Assembly: GCA_018607545.1 (NCBI GenBank) | Contig: JABBBF010000059.1 | Coordinates: forward strand, 1 to 5,716 | Source: SAR92 clade bacterium | GTDB lineage: Bacteria > Pseudomonadota > Gammaproteobacteria > Pseudomonadales > Porticoccaceae | Length of the DNA: 5,716 bases | Direction: 5' to 3' | Shown here: positions 1 to 5,716 of the stretch, in pieces | How positions within the stretch are numbered: the first letter of the stretch is position 1 | How the letters are laid out: every line of letters starts with the position of its first letter | Program-made: the position numbers and the translations under genes | The notes under the pieces: model-generated | Seen by the model: only the letters and a program-made list of their open reading frames with translations | Told to the model about the DNA's origin: nothing | The model's database searches: none

Positions 1-337
1 AACGATCCATATCGACTTTCTCTATACTGCCCCAGCCTTTGCCCGGTGCACCAGCATTATTGACCAGAATGTCGAGGCTTTCACTGTGCTCTGCGACTCT
101 GGCAACCAAGGCTTTAAGTTGATCCTCCTTGGTCACATCACAGACTATAGCTTCGGCCTTGACGCCAAACTCGCGGCAGGCCTCTGCAACCTGCTCAATA
201 TCCTCGAGACTGCGCGCCACGCAAAATACATTGGCGCCCATCTCGGCAAAACTTTTTGCGATGCTGGCGCCAATACCTTTGCCAGCTCCGGTGACGATCG
301 CGGTTTTTCCATCCAGTCTAAATGCATCGAGTAACAT
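1..337 (-). CDS. Short-chain dehydrogenase/reductase, N-terminal part (cut by window edge)
   Basis: This is the first 112 codons of a classical SDR, an NAD(P)-dependent oxidoreductase acting on alcohol, ketone or enoyl groups in the cytoplasm; the rest lies beyond position 1. The Rossmann dinucleotide-binding motif TGAGKGIG is at residues 16-23, the acidic Asp of the adenine pocket (CDV) at 66-68, and the structural NNAG motif at 93-96. At the end of beta-strand 2 there is Ala-Arg (41-42) where NAD-preferring members have Asp, which hints at NADP(H), though weakly. The catalytic Ser-Tyr-Lys are outside the window. The ATG is supported by an excellent Shine-Dalgarno, GGAGGAG (350-344), six bases upstream. 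It starts 20 bases after the amidohydrolase stop on the same strand, so it is probably the third gene of that operon. The family is certain; the substrate is unknown. Confidence 0.93.
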   Translation of the reverse strand, partial: MLLDAFRLDGKTAIVTGAGKGIGASIAKSFAEMGANVFCVARSLEDIEQVAEACREFGVKAEAIVCDVTKEDQLKALVARVAEHSESLDILVNNAGAPGKGWGSIEKVDMDR

Positions 338-357
338 TTTTTTCTCCTCCAGTGGCG

Positions 358-2061
358 CTATTTTTTGTCTTGAAAATAACTGACACCACCGATAATGGTC
401 TCAATAATTTTAATATCTTTGAGTTTTCCTGGGTGCAGCAGGGGGTTGTCTTCTAACAGGGTGAAGTCGGCGTACTTACCGACACTGATAGAGCCGATCT
501 CATGGTCTAGATGGACTTGCCAGGCAGCGTCAATGGTAATGGCTTTGAGTGCGCTGGCGACGCCAACACGCTCATCCTCACCCAGTGTGGCGCCGCTGGC
601 GGTCTGACGATTAACACTGGACCATGCCGACAGTAGAGGTTGCATAGGGACAATAGGGGTATCCAGATGAGTACTGAAGCGCAGGCCTATTTTTTCGGCA
701 CTGCGCAGTGGGCTGATATGACTCGCTCGCTCTGAGCCAATTAGCACATCGCGGTGCTGGTCACCCCAATAGTAGGTGTGGGCGACAAAAAAACTTGGGG
801 TAACATCCAGCTGCTGCATCCGTTGTAGCTGATCTGGGCGAGCCATTTGCGCATGGATTAAAATTGTTCGCTCCACTGGCTGGCCCAGAGTAGTTTGCAC
901 ATAGTCGATGGCGTCGAGAATGTCGTCAATCGAGGCATCGCCATTACCGTGTATAACCGCCTGAAAACCGGCTTGCGCAATATTGAAGACTTTGCTTTTG
1001 AGTTCATCTAGGGGAATGCGTGGATAGCCTCGGTAGAGGTCATCGCCCTTATGAGGGCTGTGATAGGGATGGGTTAAATAACCGGTAAAGCCCTGAATGG
1101 AACCGTCGGCAATCAACTTTATGGCGCCAATATGGCGCTGGTTAGTGGCCAGGTCTGCGGCCTTGACCTTGCCCTCAATAAGCTCGAGGCCAAGGCTGTC
1201 GTAGTCGGGAAAAATAACCAAACGCTGGGGAATTTTGTTGAGCCCCATAGCGAGCGTTAATCCCTGAACATATTGCCCAGAGGCATTGCTCGCCTGGGCG
1301 GTAGTAACCCCGTTGCTGAGGTACTCCTCGCGGGCAAAGTCGACCATGGCGATAAACTGCATCAGGCTCAGGTCGAGGGCCGACTTTTGAAAGGCCAGTG
1401 CGGCGTTTTCTTCCACCAGACCGTTGGCTGTGCCGTCGCTGTTGCGATGAATATGGCCGCCGGCAGGGTCTTCCTGCAGCTGATCAAAACCGACCAATTT
1501 AAACGCCGTACTATTAGCCACGCCCATGTGGCCAGAGACATGCATCAAAAATACCGGGTGATCGGGTGCAATGGCATCTAACTCCTGCATGTTGGGGTGT
1601 CGCTTTTCATTGAGCATCAGCTGGTCGTAGCCATAGCCGCCGACCCACTCTCCCTTTGGTGTGTTCTGTACCTGGCTGGCGACCCGCTCAAGTAGTTGCG
1701 GTATGGTCTGTACTAAACCCACCGGCGGGCTGCGCAGATCAGCTAAAAACAATGCCATGCCTGAGGCGGGGAAATGGCTGTGCGCATCTACTAGCCCCGG
1801 CAACATAGCGGCTCCGGCGAGATCGTGAATCACTGTTTGCTCATCAATCAAGGCTTCGATATCGGCGCGACTGCCCAGGGCAACTATGCGGTCATGGCGA
1901 ACAAATACCGCCTCGGCGGTGGGTTGACTGTCGTCCATGGTCAAAATAGTGCCATTAAACCAAGCTTGGCTGGCGGCAGGTTTCTCGGGCTGCACCGCCC
2001 AATAGAATACTGCAGCTACAGTGACAATCAGCACCAGTAAAGCGTTGAAAAACAGTTTCAT
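358..2061 (-). CDS. Membrane-anchored amidohydrolase, Amidohydro_3 / YtcJ-like
   Basis: This 567-residue protein belongs to the amidohydrolase superfamily, YtcJ-like (Amidohydro_3) branch: metal-dependent TIM-barrel hydrolases acting on amide, ester or cyclic bonds. A hydrophobic segment at about residues 3-23, followed by a Pro/Ala-rich linker, suggests an N-terminal membrane anchor or uncleaved signal, so the enzyme probably faces the periplasm; there is no lipobox Cys. The small beta-sandwich begins near residue 33 (FNGTILTMD) and closes near the C-terminus with SVGKYADFTLLEDNPL. Probable metal-site residues are H94 and H96 (LPGLVDAHSH), K315 in GAIKLIADGS (candidate carboxylated lysine), H371 (VIHGNGD), H403 (LIHAQ) and D467 (STHLDTP). 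The start is supported by GAGGGG (2073-2068) six bases upstream. Its ATG overlaps the TetR stop as ATGA, which suggests translational coupling. Length is normal for the family. The family call is firm; the substrate is not predictable. Confidence 0.93.
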   Translation of the reverse strand: MKLFFNALLVLIVTVAAVFYWAVQPEKPAASQAWFNGTILTMDDSQPTAEAVFVRHDRIVALGSRADIEALIDEQTVIHDLAGAAMLPGLVDAHSHFPASGMALFLADLRSPPVGLVQTIPQLLERVASQVQNTPKGEWVGGYGYDQLMLNEKRHPNMQELDAIAPDHPVFLMHVSGHMGVANSTAFKLVGFDQLQEDPAGGHIHRNSDGTANGLVEENAALAFQKSALDLSLMQFIAMVDFAREEYLSNGVTTAQASNASGQYVQGLTLAMGLNKIPQRLVIFPDYDSLGLELIEGKVKAADLATNQRHIGAIKLIADGSIQGFTGYLTHPYHSPHKGDDLYRGYPRIPLDELKSKVFNIAQAGFQAVIHGNGDASIDDILDAIDYVQTTLGQPVERTILIHAQMARPDQLQRMQQLDVTPSFFVAHTYYWGDQHRDVLIGSERASHISPLRSAEKIGLRFSTHLDTPIVPMQPLLSAWSSVNRQTASGATLGEDERVGVASALKAITIDAAWQVHLDHEIGSISVGKYADFTLLEDNPLLHPGKLKDIKIIETIIGGVSYFQDKK

Positions 2062-2684
2062 CGTGAACCCCTCGTCTGCAGCATGATGGCGACCTGACGG
2101 ACCATTTTTGTCAGTTGGCTGCCTAGGTCCTTGGGGGAGTGGGTGAGTGCATTCATCAGCGAATAAAGGTAACTGCCGACAACAATTTGCACCTGCAGGT
2201 CAATATCCACCTCGGTGTCTACATCACCCTGTTCTCGACCTTTGGTCAACAACTCAGCCATGGCATTGTTCAATTTACTCAGACGATTTGATGCCTCATC
2301 GGGTTTTGCTAGACCACCTAGGCCTTCGACAATAATCACCCGCATTAGCGGGATATGGGACTCCATATAGTCTGCAGTATTGGTCATCAAATTACACAGT
2401 CGCTGCTCGGTGCTTTTGGGCTCTTTTAGCTCCTCAGCAATGGAGGCAATAAATTCATTGTCCATGCGCTCGACCATGCTTTGCAGCACTGCATGTTTGG
2501 TTGAGAAGTAATTGAAGAATGTCGGTTTAGATATCTCTGCCCCTTCAGCGATGGCGTCGACCGTTGTTGTCTGATAGCCATGAGCGATAAATAGCTCGCC
2601 CGCACAATCGACAATCCGCGAGTGTGTCATGCGCTTTTTGCGTTCGCGCAGGGGCAGATTTTTCAGGGATTTAGTAGACAACAT
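2058..2684 (-). CDS. TetR/AcrR-family transcriptional regulator
   Basis: This 208-residue protein is a typical TetR-family one-component regulator: an N-terminal DNA-binding domain plus an all-helical ligand-binding and dimerisation domain. A basic tail (LRERKKRMTHSRI, residues 12-24) precedes helix 1. The helix-turn-helix runs from about T41 to F60, with the family signature TVDAIAEGAEISKPTFFNYF followed by STKHAVL. Residues from about 75 to 205 form the divergent effector domain, so the ligand cannot be inferred. The ATG at 2684 has the Shine-Dalgarno GAGGTG five bases upstream. It is transcribed divergently from the SDR-Rieske pair and lies at the head of the amidohydrolase-SDR unit, overlapping the amidohydrolase start by four bases. 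By analogy with other TetR genes it probably represses its own unit and the divergent one until a pathway ligand binds; the sequence does not prove this. Confidence 0.93.
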   Translation of the reverse strand: MLSTKSLKNLPLRERKKRMTHSRIVDCAGELFIAHGYQTTTVDAIAEGAEISKPTFFNYFSTKHAVLQSMVERMDNEFIASIAEELKEPKSTEQRLCNLMTNTADYMESHIPLMRVIIVEGLGGLAKPDEASNRLSKLNNAMAELLTKGREQGDVDTEVDIDLQVQIVVGSYLYSLMNALTHSPKDLGSQLTKMVRQVAIMLQTRGSR

Positions 2685-2774
2685 GGTTTCACCTCGAGAA
2701 ATTTACTGGCGAAAGTATATACCATGGTTAAAAAATAAAGTAGAGTAAGATTTTTAAGGAAGAGGAATTTGACA
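2685..2774. promoter_or_regulatory. Divergent promoter/operator region between the tetR-like gene and the SDR-Rieske operon
   Basis: This 90-base AT-rich gap separates two divergent starts and must carry both promoters unless transcription enters from farther away. On the minus strand TATACT (2719-2714) is a five-of-six match to a sigma-70 -10 box, about 30 bases from the regulator ATG; no good -35 is visible at 16-18 bases from it. No convincing plus-strand -10/-35 pair was found. Operator candidates are the perfect 8-base palindrome ACCATGGT (2721-2728), directly next to that -10 box, and the interrupted inverted repeat TACT-ggcgaa-AGTA (2704-2717), which covers it. The heptamer CATGGTT recurs at 2682-2688 and 2723-2729. 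The region's role is well supported by gene layout; the individual boxes are weak predictions. Confidence 0.6.
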
Positions 2775-3530
2775 ATGCTGTTAAGTGATAAAGTTGGCCT
2801 AGTTACCGGTGGTGGTATGGGTATTGGCAGGGCCATTTGCCTGGCCTTTGCTAGAGAGGGGGCCAAGGTTGTGGTGGCGGATTTCAATCCTGAAAGTGGC
2901 GCTGAAACGGTTCAGTTAATCCGTGACAGTGGCGGCGAAGGCCTATTTGTACAGGCGGATGTCACTGATGAAGCCCAGGTCAAGGCTATGGTTGCCACCG
3001 CAGTTGATCACTATGGTCGGCTGGATATTGCCTGTAACAGCGCTGCGGTGAGCCGCGGCTCTGGACCCATTCATCTATTTGAAAAAACCGTTTTCGATGA
3101 CACGCTGAATATGTGCTTAAGCAATACCTGGCTGTGCCAAAAGTATGAGCTGAGTGCCATGCTCGAGCAGGGGGCGGGCAGTATTGTCAATATATCGTCA
3201 AATGCCTCGCTGCGTGGTCAGGTCTATAACACCGCCTATGCCGCGGCTAAAGCGGGGGTCAATATATTGACTCAGAGCTCAGCTGCCGAGTATGGCAGCA
3301 AAGGTATTCGAATTAATGCTGTGTCCCCCGGTGTGGTGCGTACGCCCGGTGTGGAAAAATATTTTGCCGAACAGCCGAAAATTGCCGAGGGCTTAAAGCG
3401 CGCCGCGGTGATGAACCGTCTAGGCGAGCCAGAGGAAATTGCTGAAGCAGTGGTGTTTTTATCTTCAGACCGCGCGTCATTTATTACTGGCCAAATTTTA
3501 TCTGTTGATGGCGGTGCTGCCGTCCGCTAA
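2775..3530 (+). CDS. Short-chain dehydrogenase/reductase (classical SDR, probably NAD-dependent)
   Basis: This complete classical SDR has 251 residues from the ATG at 2775, a normal family length. It shows TGGGMGIG (residues 11-18) for dinucleotide binding, D36 at the end of beta-2 (favours NAD over NADP), D62-V63 for the adenine pocket, and the catalytic S142, Y155 and K159 (ISSNASLRG, YAAAK), followed by the usual RINAVSPGVVRTP and the C-terminal FITGQILSVDGGAA. Two positions are unusual: the structural NNAG motif reads NSAA (88-91), and the Asn of the Asn-Ser-Tyr-Lys tetrad appears to be Cys114 when aligned on the FDxTLxxNLxGxWLCxKYE region. The ATG has AGAGGA (2761-2766) eight bases upstream; an in-frame TTG at 2769 is a weaker start. 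It lies 23 bases before the Rieske gene and is probably co-transcribed with it, so it likely oxidises an alcohol or reduces a ketone in the same pathway. Confidence 0.94.
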   Translation: MLLSDKVGLVTGGGMGIGRAICLAFAREGAKVVVADFNPESGAETVQLIRDSGGEGLFVQADVTDEAQVKAMVATAVDHYGRLDIACNSAAVSRGSGPIHLFEKTVFDDTLNMCLSNTWLCQKYELSAMLEQGAGSIVNISSNASLRGQVYNTAYAAAKAGVNILTQSSAAEYGSKGIRINAVSPGVVRTPGVEKYFAEQPKIAEGLKRAAVMNRLGEPEEIAEAVVFLSSDRASFITGQILSVDGGAAVR

Positions 3531-3553
3531 TTGCTGTTGAAGAGAGATATCCT

Positions 3554-4558
3554 ATGATTATTGCAACTGATAGAAAGTCACATGCTGTAAACCTGCCTAT
3601 ACCAACCGGCTGGTTTCAGGTGCTGTACTCCCATGAACTGGCGGTCGGCCAAGCTAAACCCCTGGAGTATTTTGACCAAGAGATGGTCGCCTTTCGCACC
3701 GAGTCTGGTCAGGCAAAGGTGGTTGATGCTTATTGCCCCCATATGGGCGCCCATCTTGGTTATGGCATTCGCGATCAAGCGGGCCATGGCTCGGCAGTGG
3801 TGGGCGAGAGTATTGTTTGCCCATTTCACGGTTGGGCCTACGATGGCGATGGCAAATGTACTTCTATCCCCTACGCCAAAAACATGCCGCCAAAAGTCGC
3901 CCGCGGTGAACAGGTATTAGGTACCTGGCATGTGCGTGAGATCAACCAATGTATTTTGGTCTGGTACCATCCCCACGGCGAAGCACCCACCTATGAGCCT
4001 CTAGAAGTGGTCGAAGCCAATAGCAATAACTCGGGCTGGGCTGAGCTTGATTCCTATAGCTGGGAGATAAACACCCATATGCAAGAAGTGGGTGAAAATG
4101 CAGTGGACTCGGTACATTTTCTCTATGTGCACGGCACTAAAGACATACCGGATGCGGAAGTGATGGAGTTTGAGGGCCACACCAGACGCGGATTGTTGCG
4201 CACCCGTAATCCAACTCCCAAAGGGGTGATCGAAGGGACCATAGAGAACCAAAATATTGGTCCCGGGCTGGCAATAGTACGTTTCTCCGGTATCGTTGAC
4301 ACGGTTCTACTGGCGCACTTAACGCCGGTCAGCGCCAATCACACTCGGGCCTTTTACTCTTTTATCCAAAAAAAATCTGACGCTGAATCAGGTAAGTCGC
4401 GCATTGCCGAAGCGATTGTGCGTAATATCTGTCAGCAGATGGAAGAAGATCGGGTTATCTGGGATCGCAAGAAATACTATGAAAAGCCAATGTTGTGCGA
4501 TGGCGACGGGCCTTTTGCAAAATTCAGAAAATGGTACAAACAATTTTTGATTGAGTAA
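3554..4558 (+). CDS. Rieske [2Fe-2S] non-heme iron oxygenase, KshA-like oxygenase component
   Basis: This 334-residue protein is a Rieske oxygenase terminal component: electrons pass through a [2Fe-2S] cluster to a mononuclear Fe(II) that activates O2. Cluster ligands are C61-x-H63 (CPHMGAHLGYG) and C89-x2-H92 (CPFHGWAYDGDGKC), with a 25-residue spacer. The iron site is D185-x2-H188-x4-H193 in ENAVDSVHFLYVHG, and the third ligand is probably D299 in MEEDRVIWDRKKY. The CPHMGAHLGYG motif, the IPYAK after the second cluster motif and the RKWYKQF tail resemble KshA (3-ketosteroid 9-alpha-hydroxylase) and the related DAF-36/Neverland sterol desaturases rather than aromatic-ring dioxygenase alpha subunits. 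It is shorter than actinobacterial KshA (about 380-390 residues). A GAAGAGAG ribosome site lies 7 bases upstream of the ATG. No ferredoxin or reductase gene is nearby, so electrons must come from elsewhere. A steroid or terpenoid substrate is an inference. Confidence 0.9.
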   Translation: MIIATDRKSHAVNLPIPTGWFQVLYSHELAVGQAKPLEYFDQEMVAFRTESGQAKVVDAYCPHMGAHLGYGIRDQAGHGSAVVGESIVCPFHGWAYDGDGKCTSIPYAKNMPPKVARGEQVLGTWHVREINQCILVWYHPHGEAPTYEPLEVVEANSNNSGWAELDSYSWEINTHMQEVGENAVDSVHFLYVHGTKDIPDAEVMEFEGHTRRGLLRTRNPTPKGVIEGTIENQNIGPGLAIVRFSGIVDTVLLAHLTPVSANHTRAFYSFIQKKSDAESGKSRIAEAIVRNICQQMEEDRVIWDRKKYYEKPMLCDGDGPFAKFRKWYKQFLIE

Positions 4559-4659
4559 TTGCTTAGCCGGTAGGGTGCTGTTGGGCCCAAAATAATCACA
4601 TGACTAATAAATGAGCCTATTACGTAGGTACTTTATATGCAGGGTTTTAAGTTACATAT

Positions 4660-4691
4660 AAAAAACCCGTGGCCCAGGCCGCGGGTTTTTT
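4660..4691 (+). terminator. Rho-independent terminator of the SDR-Rieske operon
   Basis: An eight-pair GC-rich stem (CCCGTGGC at 4666-4673 with GCCGCGGG at 4678-4685, one G-U pair) closes a four-base loop (CCAG). It is followed by six T residues (4686-4691). A matching A-run (4660-4665) lies on the left, so the stem can extend and the hairpin could also stop minus-strand transcription. It starts about 100 bases after the Rieske stop codon, the only plus-strand gene it could serve. Confidence 0.85.
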
Positions 4692-5083
4692 GGTTTAACT
4701 ACTAATATTTCCCTTAGAAGTGTATAAGAGCTGTGATTTCAACAGTCCGTTGTGGGTCAATCAGCTTGAAATATGGAGTCATTGCATTCCTGTATGGCGA
4801 TTTCTAATACATGATGTTTTACATTATAGTTACAAAGTTTGTAAGCTAAGAAGAGATAACATACTGATAAATAGGGAAAAAATTGATTGATAAAGTGGGT
4901 GTCCTGAGAAACCTGATTTACAAACCTACTAATAGTGCTTGTAACCCATTGTTTTTATTGAGCTAAATATAGCCCAACTATTGAGTGGGAATAGGTTGGA
5001 TACTCGTGGTGCCTCTTATAGCCCCATCATTTTGTCGGCTGATACAACTGGCGTGAATCAAAAAATTGCAAAGCTTGAAAACC
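4692..5083. other. AT-rich stretch without a recognisable gene
   Basis: No reading frame here has a convincing start, ribosome site or family motif. The frame open from 5155 down to 4978 on the minus strand is only the frameshifted tail of the broken Fic gene. The stretch holds one short perfect inverted repeat (4830-4844, listed separately) and no tRNA-like or CRISPR-like structure. It may be decayed coding or mobile DNA, but nothing in it shows this. Confidence 0.5.
4830..4844. repeat. Short perfect inverted repeat
   Basis: TTACAAA and TTTGTAA flank a single central G. With a one-base bulge the arms extend outward to TAG and GCTA, which gives about ten paired bases per side. A similar TTTACAAACCTA occurs at about 4917-4928. 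It could be an operator or a remnant of a mobile-element end, but in AT-rich DNA a chance palindrome of this size is plausible. No gene start lies close enough to assign a role. Confidence 0.3.
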
Positions 5084-5565
5084 TCATCCCGCAGGCAATG
5101 CAATCTTAAATTTTGAAATTTGTTTGTTAAAAACAGCCACGCCTTCGTCGGGCAGCCTGCAGCGTAATGTGACTCCAATGTCCCACGTACTTCGCCGCAC
5201 TCTTCCCAAGGGCGGGTGCTCGTATAGGCCTGTAAATCGGTAAACACTTTAGCGATAGTGCGAAAGCGCCCGCTGCCTGTTGCTTGCCGAAGCCCGTCTA
5301 GGTAGCTCTCCCGATGCACCATCGGAACGATGATTTTATGCTGCTCTGCAGATACCAGTTCGGCGTTCATCATGATTCGGGCCAGACGGCCGTTGCCATC
5401 ATCAAACCGGTGGCACTCCGCGACCATAAACTGCATAAAAACAGCTCTGCCAATGCCGGGAGGCGGTTGCTGATACAGCGGGAAAGTCTGGATCAAAGTT
5501 CCCTCCACGTATTTAGGCAGTAAAAGTTTCCTAGGCTGACAGCTCAAGGTAATCGGACAATTCAA
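5084..5565 (-). pseudogene. Broken Fic-family protein gene (N-terminally truncated, frameshifted)
   Basis: The Fic core motif HRFDDGNGRLAR (5412-5377; family pattern HPFx[D/E]GNGRxxR) is intact in its catalytic His but has Arg in place of the usual Pro. Around it are typical Fic features: GIGRAVFMQFMVAE before the motif and RIMMNAELV, then HKIIVP and RESYLDGLRQ after it. Fic enzymes transfer AMP or related groups to target proteins and often act in toxin-antitoxin or effector roles. Two defects are seen. The recognisable homology starts only near KYVEGTL (about 5514), 38 residues before the motif His-to-Arg block, so most of the usual 350-500-residue protein is missing, and the only in-frame start is a TTG at 5565 just after a stop. 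At about 5155 the frame breaks: shifting there gives LPDEGVAVFNKQISKFK, ending at a TGA (5086-5084), a plausible Fic C-terminus, as if one C had been lost. Unshifted, the frame runs on to 4978 with unrelated sequence. A sequencing error could explain the shift but not the truncation. Confidence 0.7.
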
Positions 5566-5620
5566 ATTTCATCTTGTGGCTGGGGTAATCATTAAGTGGT
5601 CGATAAATTACCACCAATAT
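5531..5620 (-). pseudogene. Short open stretch, possible remnant of a transposase-like gene
   Basis: In a different frame from the Fic fragment, 29 codons are open between TAG (5623-5621) and TAG (5533-5531), containing KMKFELSDYLEL with an internal ATG at 5572. The phrase resembles the [F]xLxDYLELVDWTGR segment found after the catalytic domain of large REP-associated/Y1-type transposases of gammaproteobacteria, but only its first half is present and no catalytic motif is seen. The match is short and recalled from memory. It could equally be chance or the edge of an unrelated gene. Confidence 0.25.
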
Positions 5621-5716
5621 CTAGAATATAACTTCCCTTGACCCTTGCCATACAAACCAAAGATAGGAAATGCCGGCTGCGGTTATAAAGTTGGCCTAAA
5701 TGAATTTCAACAAAAT

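Noticed and set aside
86..383. Plus-strand open frames opposite the partial SDR
   Set aside because: They lie antisense to a clear SDR with intact Rossmann and NNAG motifs and show no family features or ribosome sites of their own.
1273..2040. Plus-strand open frames opposite the amidohydrolase
   Set aside because: They are shadows of a gene with well conserved metal-site motifs; their translations resemble no protein family.
2769..2771. TTG as start of the plus-strand SDR
   Set aside because: The ATG two codons downstream is better spaced from AGAGGA and matches the usual SDR N-terminal length.
2769..2774. Perfect TTGACA (-35 consensus) just before the SDR ATG
   Set aside because: A promoter here would start transcription inside the SDR gene and miss the ribosome site; no matching -10 with useful position follows. 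It is most likely chance.
4123..4338. Minus-strand open frame inside the Rieske gene
   Set aside because: It is antisense to the iron-site region of a well supported oxygenase and has no recognisable features.
4692..4980. Possible small RNA, tRNA or CRISPR in the AT-rich gap
   Set aside because: No cloverleaf, regularly spaced repeats or promoter-terminator pair could be found; only one short inverted repeat stands out.
4978..5083. C-terminal extension of the Fic frame down to 4978
   Set aside because: After position 5155 the unshifted frame loses all resemblance to Fic proteins, while the shifted frame ends cleanly at 5084; the extension is read-through of the wrong frame.

Overview
The window is bacterial chromosomal DNA of moderate GC, with a densely packed left three quarters and a looser, AT-richer right quarter. 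Codon use, gene spacing and protein style resemble a marine or environmental gammaproteobacterium (Cellvibrionales-like). That is an impression from protein resemblance, not a demonstrated placement.

Positions 1-2684 hold three minus-strand genes that read as one transcription unit: a TetR-family regulator (2684-2058), a membrane-anchored Amidohydro_3/YtcJ-like metal hydrolase (2061-358) and the N-terminal part of a short-chain dehydrogenase/reductase (SDR; 337-1, cut by the window edge). Regulator and hydrolase overlap by four bases (ATGA), and hydrolase and SDR are separated by 20 bases. Across a 90-base divergent intergenic region, the plus strand carries a second SDR (2775-3530) and a Rieske non-heme iron oxygenase (3554-4558) resembling the 3-ketosteroid 9-alpha-hydroxylase oxygenase subunit (KshA). 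The plus-strand pair ends at a strong hairpin terminator (about 4660-4691).

The likely logic is a small catabolic locus. The TetR protein would sit on the shared intergenic region and control both arms. The Rieske enzyme would hydroxylate or desaturate a cyclic or polycyclic substrate, the SDRs would interconvert alcohol and ketone groups, and the amidohydrolase would cleave an amide, ester or ring bond. The substrate cannot be read from the sequence; a steroid- or terpenoid-like compound is a guess from the KshA resemblance. No ferredoxin or reductase partner for the oxygenase is present.

From 4692 to 5083 there is no convincing gene, only AT-rich DNA with one short perfect inverted repeat. 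Positions 5084-5565 (minus) carry a decayed Fic-family gene: the core motif survives, but the N-terminal part is missing and a one-base frameshift breaks the C-terminus. Just upstream of it, a short open stretch may be the remnant of another gene, possibly a transposase. The right end therefore looks like a degraded accessory region next to an intact catabolic locus.
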